This document shows, piece after piece, positions 9,479-20,764 of a DNA stretch of 64,000 nt. Source of the DNA: Zasmidium citrigriseum (Eukaryota; Ascomycota; Dothideomycetes; Mycosphaerellales; Mycosphaerellaceae); assembly GCA_002786025.1 (NCBI GenBank), contig NHNW01000089.1, positions 1 through 64,000 of the forward strand, in the 5' to 3' direction. The notes under the pieces were generated by a model that was given only the letters and a program-made list of their open reading frames with translations, was not told the DNA's origin and searched no databases. Made by a program: the position numbers and the translations under genes. The first letter of the stretch is position 1, and each line of letters begins with the position of its first letter.

Positions 9479-11225
9479 TCATCGACGGGCTGGAGTCAAT
9501 CGACACCACAACTGCGGCTTCTCCCACATTAGATAGATCTTGTGCTGAATCCAAGCCTGGCTTTCCTCGCATAGTGCGATGTCGAAGTTGTACAACACTT
9601 TGGACAAGATGAGGCGCATCTCATGGTATGCCATACTGTATCATGTCAGTACTCATTCGAGATAATAGTTTTTCCCACTCACTTCTTGCCCAAGCACGCC
9701 CTGGGCCCCGTTGAAAAGGGCGAGGAAGTAGACGTCTTATCTCCAGCATATAAATTCGCCAACCCTCCAGCTTCTTTCTCAGAGAGCCATCGCTCTGGTA
9801 CAAATTCATAGGGGTCGCGGTAGTTGTCCGGATTCCGATGAGCTGCCAGGTTCGTGACGAAGACTTTGACGTTAGGAGGAACCCGATACCCATCTATTTC
9901 AGTCGGAGCGCCAGGCGGTGTAATCCGCGGTAGTCCGTTCGCGACTGGAGGGTACATGCGAAGACCTTCTTCAACACATGCATTGAGGTATGGGAGAGCT
10001 TGCAATCTTTCAATCGAGAGGTCGGCCTCCGATGAGAAGGCCGAACGAATTTCTTTAGTGAGATTCTGAAGTTTGATCGGGTTGGTGACGAGGTAGTAGG
10101 TTAAACCGCTGAGAAGCGTCGCTGTCGTCTCCGTGCCCGCAATCATGAACTGGAAATCAAAGTCAGCCCAACTCCGTCATGTGTGATGAAGCACTCACAA
10201 GATTCGCATTGGAGTACATCTCTTTCCTACTCAGCCCCTTGTCTCCCTCTTTCTCAAGCACCAAGCCCCATATGTCCGGCCGCGAGTCTCGCTTCTCCAA
10301 GCGAAGATTGACCCTCTGTTTAGAGAGGTCCTCGTGCAGGCTCAGTTGATGGCGAAGCTCCCGTGGCATCGACAGCTTGATCAATTTTCTTTCCAGCTTG
10401 GGCCAATGGTGTATGAATGGGAGGTATCGAATGCTGTGGACAACGACTCCATATCGAAATGCAGAGAACATTGCTTGTATCCAAGAATGATAGTTGGTGT
10501 TGTCCAGAAGGCCGAGGCTCTCACCAAAGGCCAAGTCGCCCATGATGTCCTGCAGGTGATCCATTAGTATAGGTTGGGAGATGAAGAAGAATCTCGTACA
10601 AAAGTAGTGAAGTTGAACATCGAGACCATGTTGAACTTGTGATATTGGTCCCGTGCAATGGCTTCGTGCATTTTCCGCACCAGCTTGTCCACATACGTAT
10701 GGAAGACAGGTTTCTGCAGCTTCAGCGCGCGGTCGGAGAATGCATGTGCGAAGATACGCCGCATACGTGCGTGTTCCTCAAAGTTGCCATTGACAATGTC
10801 ACGGTCCTAGAAGTCATGAGCGAGCAGCAACAACCACAATATCTTTCAACACTGACACCGGAGGGATTAGTATAAAAGTGCGCGTCCTTTTGCAGCGTCG
10901 GCAATCCGGGCTTCTTATGGCCGTAGATGTCCTTGTAGGCTTCGTTGCCACTGAAGCTCAGCTCGTTAGGGGCGATGCGGACGACGTTGCCGTACTTCTC
11001 GTGGAGATCGACAATCCAGTGGACTCCATCTCCTCGCAGCTCTGCGGCAATGAATGGAATGTTGCTGGCTGCGGAAGTGAGGGGCCCGGGAAACTTGCGA
11101 AGGGGGTGAAAGAGGATGTTGTAGAAGTATACCGCGATGTGATAGAACACCGGAAGAAGGAGTACGACGCAAGATATGCCTCCTACGCTGGAGGGTAGGA
11201 GCTGTGAGATGATGCCGTACGACAT
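9479..11225 (-). CDS. Cytochrome P450 monooxygenase
   Basis: Five exons are read from Met 11225 (MSYGIISQLLPSSVGG) to the stop at 9479-9481. The N-terminus has a membrane anchor (about residues 12-36) followed by HPLRKFPGP. Conserved P450 signatures are all present: I-helix AGTETTA, K-helix EEGLRMYP (ExxR), PERW, and the heme loop FSTGPRACLGK with the thiolate Cys. Introns lie after NPSG (donor GTCAGT), after FNFTTF, after YSNANL and just after the heme loop, where AA|T restores NMAYHEMRLIL. A TTG at 11246 extends the open frame but is not a plausible start. The type resembles fungal secondary-metabolism or detoxification P450s of the isotrichodermin-hydroxylase/benzoate-hydroxylase sort. It is ER-bound and needs a P450 reductase encoded elsewhere. 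Confidence 0.88.
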
Positions 11226-12764
11226 GGCGTGGTCGAGTCTTTGCAAGTAGTGAGCTGACCGAAAGGAACACCCAGTACTTATTACCAGACGCTCGTCTGC
11301 TCTGTGCGATTAATGAGAGCGAGCCCGTAGGCATTGTTGGGGCGTTGCACGTACGCGCCTCCAAGTACTTCGCTCCGAGAGCGATGCAGGGGAGGCGGCC
11401 GTGAAAACAATGAGTGCCAAGCAGTTGTGTGCCTTTATGACAGCAGGCTCGGCACTATAGCGATCCGCAAATGCACACTGTTCTGTGATACCGACAGTGG
11501 CCAAGTTCCAGATTGTGTGCGCGTGTAGAGAAGAAGGACTGATGCGCAAGCTCAAGGACGACCTTGTGCCGTATGATCACCAGGCTCCTGACATGTCCTT
11601 CAACACCGCCCGGAGTACATTCAATGAGGGTAGAACTGGACAAGAACACGGCTGCAGGTGGAATCAGTATGTGCATACGCGATGACTCCGCCTGCCACTG
11701 CAGGCACCCGAGACCAAGAATTCGAGGATCGGAAACCGGGTCAGTGATCCATTCTGATGTTTGGGAAGCAAGCTCATGGAATGTCTTCGTACGCCCGTGG
11801 CTGCGCGGAAAGCGAGGTGGCAAGTGCGTTGTGTTTACAAGGATGACCGTAGTAGGCAGACTTGCTGATGATGACGACCGGGCCCCAGGCTTCGTATTTG
11901 CCTGCGCAAAAGAGAGGACAGTGCAGAGCGATGGGCGGGAGGCAGGATGTCTGGAAGTGTTAGTTGGGTATGCTGTGGTAGGGCATCGCTTTCAGATGCG
12001 GCAAGATTGCTATCGCTTGGTCCAGGAACGAGGTCCATTCCCTGGGGTTGTCCAAGTCATCGCCGCTGTGAGACGGTCGACTCCTCACTGCTTCGGTGAT
12101 GCTGAGGAAAGAGGAAGTTTGCTTCGTACTTGGAGCCTCCGGCAGTCTCTCGCGGGTCTCGAGGCACCTGGCATGCGAAACGTGGCAGTTAAACGCGAGT
12201 CTCGCATCGCCGCTGGAAGCGGACAGTGCTGGCATTCACGTCCAAATGGCTGATGACGGATTGCGATGGAGGCGATGATGTACCGCGCCTTCTTGGTCGT
12301 TTGGCTCCCACCGACATGCCGCGGAGGAGGAGATTGGTGGGCCGCCCAGAATTCTTGGGAAAGCTTGTCGCCATCTTTGGACGACTCTTTTCTTCAGCGA
12401 CTGACTTCACGCTTTCCATCAACCTTCATTGCCAGTGTCTTCCAAAGGAGATGCGGTCTGGATACCGGATCGCTCGCCCCGTGTCATCAGATGGCCCTCG
12501 GGACGATTTGGAAAGCAGCCATGCGAGACTCCGTTGCACGAGGCCGCCGCTGCCTTCGTCTTCCTCAGATTGAAAGCACGCAATGAAGAGACCTGCCGCA
12601 AACATGGTCTTGGATCGATGGAAAATGTGCCAACCGGAAGATCGACTGCTTACGATATCCTCACGTCCGGAGCGGCAGGAGGAGAAGCTTTTGGCCTGCC
12701 AGGGTGGCTTGCTCTGGCCATGATGAAAGTCATCAGGCCTCTCTTCTCGTGAACTCGCGTCCGC
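11226..12764. other. 1.5-kb gap between divergent P450 and DUF3431 genes
   Basis: Several mid-sized open frames occur on both strands at 11455-12590, none with a recognisable domain or a consistent exon chain. A degraded gene on the minus strand is possible but I could not assemble one. Both flanking genes start at its edges, so it includes two promoters. Confidence 0.4.
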
Positions 12765-14114
12765 ATGTCGCAGTCAGAAAATCAAAATGCAAGGAGAGAG
12801 GCAGGCCAACTCAGACCTTATCAACCGCCAGCGGCACTGACAAAGACACTTCGGCCGACTGAACTTCGGCTGCGGAGTGCAGGACGCAAATCTGGTGATG
12901 CCGCCGGGTGCCGGAAGGATTGCATTTCAGACCACCTCCACGCGTACTGCAAGAATCACAACATTCACGCCGCTGGCAGTGTCCGTACCGCTACACCTGA
13001 ACAGATGAAGAGAATCACTCGCAAATACCTGGGCATAGCCAACGCCGGCTTCTTTGCTTGTGTCCTCTGCCTCATCCTCTTCATCAACCTCGGTTCGTCT
13101 TCGCGGGATCGAGTCTTCCACTGGAACACAATCCGCTATCAAACTTCATCGAACGCCGTAGCAGAGGCCAGAGGAATATGTCCCGGACTGGAGAAGACCA
13201 AGAAGCCAGCACTAGTCGTGTCCCGAGTCGCAGCCGACGGCGATCCCTCGTGGCTGAAGAGCCTAGAGAAGCAGTACCATCTCTGTGTCTATACCGTCGA
13301 TGATCCTCGAGATGACAAATCCCATCATTTGCAAGTCCCCGCAAACCGTGGCCACGAAGCTATGGTATTCCTGACATTTCTGGCCGACAACTACGAGAAG
13401 ATCCCGCCGGCAGGTGCAGTCTTTGTCCACGGGGCTAGGTACCAGTGGCACAACGACTCGCCTGACTACGACAACCTGGATTTGCTCTCTTCTCTCAACG
13501 TATCTGCTGCCCTGCAACCGTACGGATATCACAACCTGCGATGCGACTGGAGTGCGAGCACTTGCTCATCGAGAGAATCCGTACCGCAGCGAAGCTTGGA
13601 AACCACGTTCAAAGCACGTTTGCAACCGTGGGACGCTCGTGCAGTCTCCGACGTGGCCCTCGCAGACGCTCTTGTTACCCTCTTCGGAGGCGACTCTTCC
13701 GCGCGAGAGCTTCTACTGGGCCGCTCAGACGCCGTGCGCTCGCAATGCTGTGCTCAATTTGTTGTGTCACCGCAACGTGTATGGCAACATTCAAGAGCTG
13801 AATACGTTGCACTTCGACAGTGGCTCCTAGATGGTGGCTATGGCCGAGGAGTGGCACCTTCGGACGATCGAGTGGCCGGACGTATCATTTCCTACATATG
13901 GCACATCTTGTTCATGCAGGATCCTCACGACAGTATAAGCCTGGATCGACTCAATGCTCAGGCATGTCCTTCGGCCGCAGAGTGCTACTGTCGTCTTTAT
14001 GGACGTTGCGATCTCAAAGGCTGCACCCGGGGTCGATGCACCGGACAATACACATTGCCTCCAGGATTCAGACTGCCAGTAGGTTTCGAGAAGCTGCACC
14101 CAGGTCTGACCTGA
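12765..14114 (+). CDS. DUF3431 family type II membrane protein
   Basis: The intronless 449-codon frame has a basic N-terminal tail and one membrane segment at about residues 94-109 (GFFACVLCLILFINLG). A luminal or extracellular DUF3431 domain follows: ALVVSRV, PANRGHEAMVFLTFLADNY, FVHGARYQWHND, GYHNLRCDWSAST. The C-terminal region has CPSAAECYCRLYGRCDLKGC, a Cys-rich segment expected to be disulfide-bonded. An ATG at 13005 would give a shorter cytosolic tail just before the membrane segment and is a credible alternative start. DUF3431 proteins occur widely in filamentous ascomycetes; their function is unknown, with glycosyltransferase-like roles only suspected. The GH28 relic lies directly downstream on the same strand. 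Confidence 0.8.
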   Translation: MSQSENQNARREAGQLRPYQPPAALTKTLRPTELRLRSAGRKSGDAAGCRKDCISDHLHAYCKNHNIHAAGSVRTATPEQMKRITRKYLGIANAGFFACVLCLILFINLGSSSRDRVFHWNTIRYQTSSNAVAEARGICPGLEKTKKPALVVSRVAADGDPSWLKSLEKQYHLCVYTVDDPRDDKSHHLQVPANRGHEAMVFLTFLADNYEKIPPAGAVFVHGARYQWHNDSPDYDNLDLLSSLNVSAALQPYGYHNLRCDWSASTCSSRESVPQRSLETTFKARLQPWDARAVSDVALADALVTLFGGDSSARELLLGRSDAVRSQCCAQFVVSPQRVWQHSRAEYVALRQWLLDGGYGRGVAPSDDRVAGRIISYIWHILFMQDPHDSISLDRLNAQACPSAAECYCRLYGRCDLKGCTRGRCTGQYTLPPGFRLPVGFEKLHPGLT

Positions 14115-14193
14115 GATCGATAATACGGAAAGTGAAATCTCAAGCTGGCTTCCATTGCACTAGCTGCGCTCCTCCTGGAAGATTAGCACGTGG

Positions 14194-14856
14194 ATGACCA
14201 GGGCCGCGGACCATAGCAGTCCATTTGGACGACCTACCGCCATGACGATTTACAACGCCTCGAACGTCTTGATTGAAGAGTTCTCAATTCGACAACCACA
14301 GTTCTGGTCGTTCCTAGTCCAAGACAGCAGCAACATCGAGCTTCGCGGTATCTACATCAACGGTACTGACACAGACCCCGACAGCGATTCCTCAAACTAC
14401 GAGACGAACATCGACAGGCTTGACACTCTCCACGTCAATGACCTCACCGCTGCCAACTGGCTGTTTCATGGAGGCGACGACTGCGTGGCCTCAATGGGCA
14501 ATAGCACAAACTTGACCTTCCGCAACGTTACATTCTTCAATCTCACGGTTGACAACACCACAAACGCCATCTACATCAACAAATGCTACTTCATAGTCGC
14601 AGACCAGGCCAAATATTGCGATACGAGCACTTTGGAGTTTCACCACCCGCGCCTTGAGCATGTTCATGGGATGGTGAACGGTGATGGTGGAATAGCATTG
14701 ACCTGCTCCGCCGCGATGCCATGTGGAGATATCGAGATGCGAGACGTCCAGCTGCAGTCTGCGAAGAATGCCAGTGCGAGGCTTACCTATGTCTATGTTG
14801 ACCAATTGGAGGGATTTGTCTGCAACACGACTCTGCCCAGCGTGGCACGTTCATGA
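14194..14856 (+). pseudogene. GH28 exo-polygalacturonase relic, catalytic middle deleted
   Basis: The frame matches two separated parts of a fungal GH28 pectinase. The first part has YNASNVLIEEFSI, PQFW, IYINGT, and YETNIDRLDTLHVNDL in place of the NTDG(L/F)D block, then GGDDCVA. The second part begins at FRNVTFFNLTVDNTTNAIYI and runs to a Cys-containing beta-helix end. Between them the segment carrying the GHG histidine and the RIK motif is missing, and NSTNLT joins directly to the later strand. The N-terminal 100-150 residues and signal peptide are also absent. In the first motif the Gly is Arg. The product cannot be an active polygalacturonase. The frame is still open, so the losses may be recent or a short transcript may persist. 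Confidence 0.75.
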
Positions 14857-15215
14857 TCTCGCAGAGTTACACACCTCAGCAAGTGAGGGCTCTTAACGGT
14901 CTCGCCGAGCTTGACTCTGCGGCCAGTCCAATCTTTGAGCACATTGAGAGGCATTCTGCCTGAATTTCTCCAATGACGGCAGTGCTCGCCTTTGGCTTAA
15001 GCATGACCAAATGTAACCTTGGTGGGCACCGAGCTTCATTCAAGCTTTGCTGATCTCCTGCAGCCCCGCCTATTCGTATTTCATTTGCCCAATTACGGAA
15101 GGTGAGGATATGCAAATGACCAAGTGGCTGTACAGCAGAGCGACGCCTCTTATAGATGGTTGTATCACTCGCAAAGACGCCGGTCTCTTCAGCTCGATCG
15201 ATCCTGTGCCTCAAC
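14857..15215. other. Short gap before CE5 gene
   Basis: I see no recognisable coding sequence. It holds the promoter of the CE5 esterase gene. Confidence 0.4.
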
Positions 15216-15942
15216 ATGGCCTTCCTCACGATTGCTGTAGCAGGCCTGCTCGCCAACAGCCTCCCTGCATACGCCGCCTGCAATGACTACCTCCTCATCA
15301 ACAGCCGCGGTACCGGCGAACCCCAAGGCGAATCCATCGGCTTCAAAGGCATGATCTCCGAAGTGCTGGCGACGTTGCCAAATGGCGCTCGTTATGACAC
15401 AGTCTATCCGGCCGGCCCAGATGTCACTCAGCAGACGACCTTCATTGGGTCGAGCGACATCGAAAGGGTGATCAATCAAGGACTGCAAAGTTGTCCACAG
15501 CAGAAGTATGCGTTGATGGGATACTCCCAAGGCGCTACAGTCACGAACGAGGTCCTGCAAGCCTTTACACCATCCAGCACTCAAGGCCAAGCCATCCACG
15601 CAGTTGTACTTGTTGGCAATCCTTACCACCTTCCGAACAAGGAGGGTAATGTAGACGAGAATTGCGGGACGAGCACGGCCGGCGCCAGTGGTGTGCTGCT
15701 CCCCACGGCCAACTACACGATTCCGGACGCATGGTACGCGACAGGCAAAGTGAGGGATATTTGTTTCACCGATGGTAAGAAGTACGACAATCTCCGCGGT
15801 TCATTGGCTAACATTCGCCCCAGATCCGGTCTGCAATGGTTACAACTTTGGGGATCTTTTCAGCCCAAGTCATTTCTACTACGGCTTTTCCGACAGCGTG
15901 CAGGAGTGCGGTGCCAACTTTCTGCTTGAGATGCTTGCTTGA
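15216..15942 (+). CDS. CE5 cutinase / acetylxylan esterase, secreted
   Basis: Two exons (15216-15774, 15824-15942; intron 49 bp) give 225 residues. I start at Met 15216 because it opens a clean signal peptide (MAFLTIAVAGLLANSLPAYA); an in-frame ATG at 15156 would add a polar leader. CE5 landmarks: NSRGTGEPQGES near the mature N-terminus, nucleophile GYSQGA, then the Asp and His supplied by the second exon in DDPVCNGYNFG and SPSHFYYGF. All three triad residues are present. Four Cys pairs typical of acetylxylan esterase-type members seem possible. It would deacetylate xylan or cleave cutin outside the cell. Without splicing the frame ends in a different tail lacking the His. Confidence 0.87.
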
Positions 15943-16380
15943 TGACGAAGGGAGATGCCGAATTGCTGGCGAGTTCTTCAAATGAAGCTCCAGTACCACA
16001 GCAAAAGGAGTGTCTTTGTATTTGACTAAGCTCGTCATAACATTGCAATAGCTATAGCTTCACTTGTCAGCATCAAACACACCCCTGTTCGGGTCAGACC
16101 AGACGAGATCCGGGCAAGCCTTGCTCCTGTACAACAGATTATTTCAGTCGGCTTCAGAGATCTATTCTGGTCGACCACACTCGGAGCCTAATTCTTCGGC
16201 AAGGTCCTACTTTCAACAGATATTTCGACGATTTCGTAGCTTGGCTCGCGTTCAAGTTCCCAAAGAGGAAGTAGCAACTTCACCTGCCATCTCGCTCTTC
16301 ACGCACGCCATACGAAAGCTCGAGCTGCTCCGGATTTCCTAACTATATAGCTCTTCGAAATCTTGACGTTACACAATCCC
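15943..16380. other. Intergenic, no gene recognised
   Basis: 3' side of the CE5 gene and promoter of the MDR gene. No repeats or RNA genes seen. Confidence 0.5.
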
Positions 16381-17436
16381 ATGCTGAAAATCACAAGACT
16401 CTTCAAGACACGCCCCCTCACGTCACCACGACACTTTACCATGCAAGCCGTCCGAATCCACCCCAACTCATCAAATCCTTATTCGCCAGAGAATCCAGCT
16501 CCGGCTTCTGCTCTTCATCTCGATAGCGGTATACCAATCCCCAAGCCTACGAAGCCCGGCGATGTTCTGGTGCGAGTCAAGGCGACCACTCTCGTTCGCG
16601 ATATGTTGAGCTGGCCAGAAATGCTCGCCAAGGAGTACCTCACTCCCGGGAACGATTTCAGTGGTATCGTCGAAGCAGTTGCGGACGAGAAGACCTCTGG
16701 ATTGAAAGCTGGAGACGAGGTCTTTGGCATGATCGATGCGAGTCGTGGTGGTGCTTGGGCTCAATATGCTCTTGTGAACTCTGCTGAAGGGGAGATTGCG
16801 AAGAAGCTTCCTCACATCAGCTTCGAGGAAGCAGCGAGCGTACCTCTGAGTGCCTTGACTGCATGGCAAGCCTTGTTCCACAAAGGAGGCATCTCTCCCC
16901 CAACCTCTGCAGTGTCTACGAACGACACTGCGGTCCTAATCACTGGGGCTTCGGGAAACGTCGGTATCTTCCTAGTGCAGCTTGCTGCTCTCGCCGGATG
17001 TCATGTCATTGCCGCCAGTACGTCGAACGCAAGAAATGCGGGCTTTCTCAAAAGTCTCGGAGCGAGCGAAGTGGTCGAATACAATGAACTCTGGAACCGC
17101 ACTTCGGTCTACGACGTTGCGATCGACACTGTCGGAGGAGATACGCTCTCAAAGGCATGGTATCTGGCCAAGAAGGACGGCGTACTTGTCTCGGTCGACT
17201 CTTCCAGTTACAATTTCGCCAAAGAATTTGCACCCTCTTCTCGTGGAGACGTCAAAGCGATCTGGTTCATCGTCTGGTCGTCCACGCAGGATTTGAATCA
17301 GATTGGGCAGCTTCTTGAGCAAGGGCGACTGAAGACGTTTGTGGCGGCGACATATCCGATAGACAAAGTGGTGGAGGCGTATGGAGTTGCCAGCGGGAGA
17401 TCGACTAGCAGAGGCAAGATCATACTAACTGTATGA
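16381..17436 (+). CDS. MDR-superfamily oxidoreductase (quinone-reductase-like)
   Basis: This intronless zinc-independent medium-chain dehydrogenase has the N-terminal GroES-like part (GDVLVRVKATT, PGNDFSGIV, AGDEVFGM), then SVPLSALTAWQAL and the NAD(P) fold ITGASGNVGIFLVQLA. It ends in GKIILTV. No zinc-binding Cys set is present, as in quinone oxidoreductases and ToxD-like enoyl reductases. Two starts are plausible: ATG 16381 (351 residues) with an Arg/Lys-rich leader that could target mitochondria, or ATG 16441 (MQAVRI, 331 residues), the usual start of the family. It likely reduces enones or quinones with NADPH. Confidence 0.85.
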   Translation: MLKITRLFKTRPLTSPRHFTMQAVRIHPNSSNPYSPENPAPASALHLDSGIPIPKPTKPGDVLVRVKATTLVRDMLSWPEMLAKEYLTPGNDFSGIVEAVADEKTSGLKAGDEVFGMIDASRGGAWAQYALVNSAEGEIAKKLPHISFEEAASVPLSALTAWQALFHKGGISPPTSAVSTNDTAVLITGASGNVGIFLVQLAALAGCHVIAASTSNARNAGFLKSLGASEVVEYNELWNRTSVYDVAIDTVGGDTLSKAWYLAKKDGVLVSVDSSSYNFAKEFAPSSRGDVKAIWFIVWSSTQDLNQIGQLLEQGRLKTFVAATYPIDKVVEAYGVASGRSTSRGKIILTV

Positions 17437-17926
17437 CGAAAGGTAGAAGGTAGAGGCATGCACAATGTCACAATACCCTTATCCCAAACATTCAAAGCAT
17501 TCTGTCAATCGAAAAGCCACACAACATCCGCCGACCGCCGACCACTTTTCACCAGATCGAATCAGAAACGAATGCCTCGAGTCTACGAAAATCATCAGCT
17601 TTGCATCACTCGTCCTCTGCGCCGCTCTGACTTAAGAAAGATTTGTCTGAGATGATGCCATCGACACCCCTTTTGTTTGACTCGCTGTCGCTTCGGGATG
17701 ATGACCAGCCTTTTACTCTTAGCTACAACTATCTACTCGTCGAGCGCTCGTAACGTATCCAAAGAACATCACGTATCGCCCGTCCCATGCTCGAAACTCG
17801 GAATCCAAAGACCATGATCCAATCGCTCGCGGTACCCATGCTTTCCAATCCAGAAAACCTGGCAGCGGACCCATCTTCTAGGGCAAATCGGAATCCAAAC
17901 GAACCCAAGACAAGCCTGTGGCTTTC
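17437..17926. other. Convergent 3' intergenic, accessory/core border
   Basis: Lies between the 3' ends of the MDR gene (plus) and the PHD gene (minus). No repeat or gene fragment seen. It separates the accessory block from the conserved core. Confidence 0.5.
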
Positions 17927-20454
17927 TCAAGCCATCGCCCCCTTCCAAAACCTGCCCTTCTCCTCCAAACCCAACACCTCTAGCACAACCCCCAACCGTC
18001 GCCGCTTCCCCTGATACGATCCGTGAAAGATCTCCTCAACAGCCAGATCGCGCAACGCCTTCATAATCTGATGGTTCTGGCGCGGCCAGGTGGCGAGAAC
18101 CGGCTGCAAGTATGACGCCGTCTTCTCTTGGCCCGCTGCAGTGAGGAGGTTGAGCAGGCGGGTCTGGCACTCGGTGAGCCAGTCCTGAGGCGGCTGCGCA
18201 GGCGGCGGAGGTTGTGGGCCGGGAGCAGTGTTTCCCTCCTCTTCGTCGTCATCATCTACAGGCATGGGTATGGAGCAGTACTCGCGCCAAAGCACGGTAG
18301 CGCAGAGATGGTTGACTTCGTCGCGGAGGGCAGGGTCGTACTGCTGAGCTGGTTGCACCGTCTGCTGCGGTGGAGCAGGTGCCTGTTGAACTGGTGGAGG
18401 CTGCGGCTTTGGCGCCTGCGTGAAAGGTGCTGGCGGAGCTGGCTGCCGCTTGGGTGGTTGCACAAGTGGCACCGGTGGCCGGAAAGAAGTAGGTGGTGGT
18501 GACTGGGACTGCAAAGGCCCACGGGTGAAGCAGAAGTTGCAGACCACAGACAATCCGTCCTCAACATCGATGGCGCAGCCCTTGTGCTGATGAATGCCGC
18601 AGTCTCGGCACTTGAAGCAGTCTCTCACGGTTGGAGCTACGCCCTTGCATCGACATGAGATGTTTGCCGGGGGAGCGGCAGGCTTGCGACGACTCGATGG
18701 CTCAGGGCGGAACATTTCCAACTCCTCATCGTCTGGCTCAACGTCGTCATCCTCGTCGGATCGTGAGGATGCGAAAGCTCCAAAGGACGAAGGAGCTGAC
18801 TTCCTCGGCGCACGCGATTTGCCATCCGGCTTCTTCTTCTTGACCACTGGAGACGACATTGGAGATGGGTCTTTGCGCTTGTCGCCAGGCTTCTTGCCTT
18901 TCGGTTGAACCTTCGCCTTACCACCCTTTGGTTTCGTCGATACTACAATCTCGTCGCTGTCGTGCGCCTCGTTATCTTCTTCCTCGTCTGCATCTTCCAT
19001 CTGCTCGTCGCCATCCAGCAATGCCTCGACAGGCGCACTCTTCCTCTTGGGTTGCTTTCGCGTGGATTGACGCCGTTCTTTCTGCTCATCTTCGGTCTTG
19101 ATATCGGCAGAAGTCGACTTGGTAGGTTTAGCATCACCGCTCTGTGGGAGTGTCTTGACTCTGCTGAAGTATGCCTGAGCTTGCGCAATGCGGGCAGCTT
19201 GCCTCTTTGCTGCGAGGTACTTGCGGAAGACCACTTGGTTCTGTATGATAGTCAGCAAACATTCGAATTGGAAGAATGGGGATATCTCACATGTGCAAAG
19301 AAGCGAGCAAGCCACTGTCGGATCCAAGCTCGCCGCCACTCCTGATGGCTGTTCTCTGGATTATTGAGATAGTCCCAGCCTTCCTTGACCGCCATGAGCA
19401 GGCGCTTCCGCTGCCACTCCTCGATCTCCTCATGATGAAGGACAAAGTTCATGTAGCAGCGATTGCACACTGGTCCGCCTCGATCGTGTCGCTCTCCGTA
19501 GAGCATACAAGACTTGTGCTGCCAAGCGCAGCACTTCTTGCAGAGGAAGAAGTCAGAATGTGGCTTTTCGCCTGGGCACGGTCCGTCGCAGATGAAGGTG
19601 GAGGTGAAGTTCTTCAAGTAGAATTGTTGCTTCTTGTTCGGCTCATGTCCGAGCATCTGGGTGACAAGAGCTTGCATATTGAATGGCTTGCCAGTCGCAG
19701 TAGAGTCCTTGACCGCCTTGTTAATCTCCTCCGCCGTACCCGCGGGCAGATCGGCGGTGTATGGCTTACATGGGATATGAGTCCAGCGTGCGCCGTCTTC
19801 CCGTACACCCATGAATGCAAGCTCTCCAGCGAGTCGAGTCGTGCCAGGCGGACAGATACACTTGATCGTGCTGTCGTGGAGCGAAAGCGTGAATGGATCT
19901 GGCATCTGTATGGCTGGGATAGGAGTCGGATGGTCGTCCCCATCCATATCCATCTCAGTCGTTTGCATGTCATCTTGCTGCTCAGGCAGTACATCTGGTT
20001 GCTCAGGCAGTGCATCTTGCTGCTCGGTCTCAGCGGGTGCTGTCGCCTCGACGCCCTCCATGTCAGCGCCCTCCAGTGATTGGGTCTCGACATCGAGGAG
20101 AGGTTGAGCGGCGTTCGTCTGAACTTCGTCGCATCGCTCGCCTTCGAAGGTTGTCGCTGCCGCTTGTGGCGCACCATCCTCGACGCCCTTGTTCTGCTCG
20201 GACTCGTCCATGTCCACGTCCATCAGGTCCTCCCGCCGAGATGTGGTGTCCGGCCGCTGGTTGTCATTAGGTGGTTGGACTTGTTGCTTGTCTGAGTCGC
20301 CGCCATGAAGTTGCTCAGGCTCGATGGTAGGTGTCTGTGGTTGAGTGGAGGTTGCGACCTCACCCTCAGGGGCTGGAGCCTGCTGCTCCTCGTTTTCACG
20401 TGGAGTCGCCTCGAGATTTGCCAGGTTGGCGCCCCAATCCGGCGGCGCCGCCAT
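17927..20454 (-). CDS. PHD-type zinc-finger nuclear protein
   Basis: Two exons (20454-19291 and 19240-17927; 50-bp intron) give 825 residues. The N-terminal 180 residues are Gln/Glu-rich and disordered. A first Cys4-His-Cys3-like finger sits at about residues 288-340 (CDGPCPGEK, FLCKKCCAWQHKSCMLYG, CNRCY). A long basic/acidic linker with lysine clusters suitable as nuclear signals follows. A second finger is ISCRCKGVAPTVRDCFKCRD with IHQHKGC and CNFCF. A Pro/Gln-rich stretch leads to a helical C-terminus. Two PHD-like fingers suggest a chromatin reader in a histone-modifying complex; I cannot assign a named yeast orthologue. Confidence 0.8.
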
Positions 20455-20764
20455 GTGGGGAGATGTTGTTGGGGAGAGGGTATGTGGATTGTCGTCGCGG
20501 CTGGTGGTGGCGTGGAAAAGTCACAGCTTGGCCGGAGTTGCAAATTTTGGTCGCGAGGTGAAGCTCACGCGGCGCTGTTTATTTGTTGTGGGATGACGTC
20601 GTCGGCGGCGGCGACGGTGGCGAGTGACTCGAGGTGAGGTTTCTGCGGCGACGCGGAGGTGAGGTTTGCAATATTCACTCGGTCGTCCACGGCTTAGCGG
20701 CACGCATGTGACCTTCAGGCATTCAGGCAGAACAGGTGATCAACTTTCACGTCTTTCACATCTT
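20455..20764. other. Short intergenic between PHD and RCL1 genes
   Basis: About 310 bp, promoter of the PHD gene and 3' end of RCL1. GC-rich CGG/CGA runs at 20595-20640. No gene seen. Confidence 0.4.

Noticed and set aside
11564..12253. 229-codon plus-strand open frame
   Set aside because: No family signature, rich in Arg and Gly as expected of a chance GC-rich frame, and overlapped by equally open minus-strand frames.
19276..20079. 267-codon plus-strand frame
   Set aside because: It is antisense to the first exon of the PHD gene, which has clear zinc-finger motifs and a matching splice.
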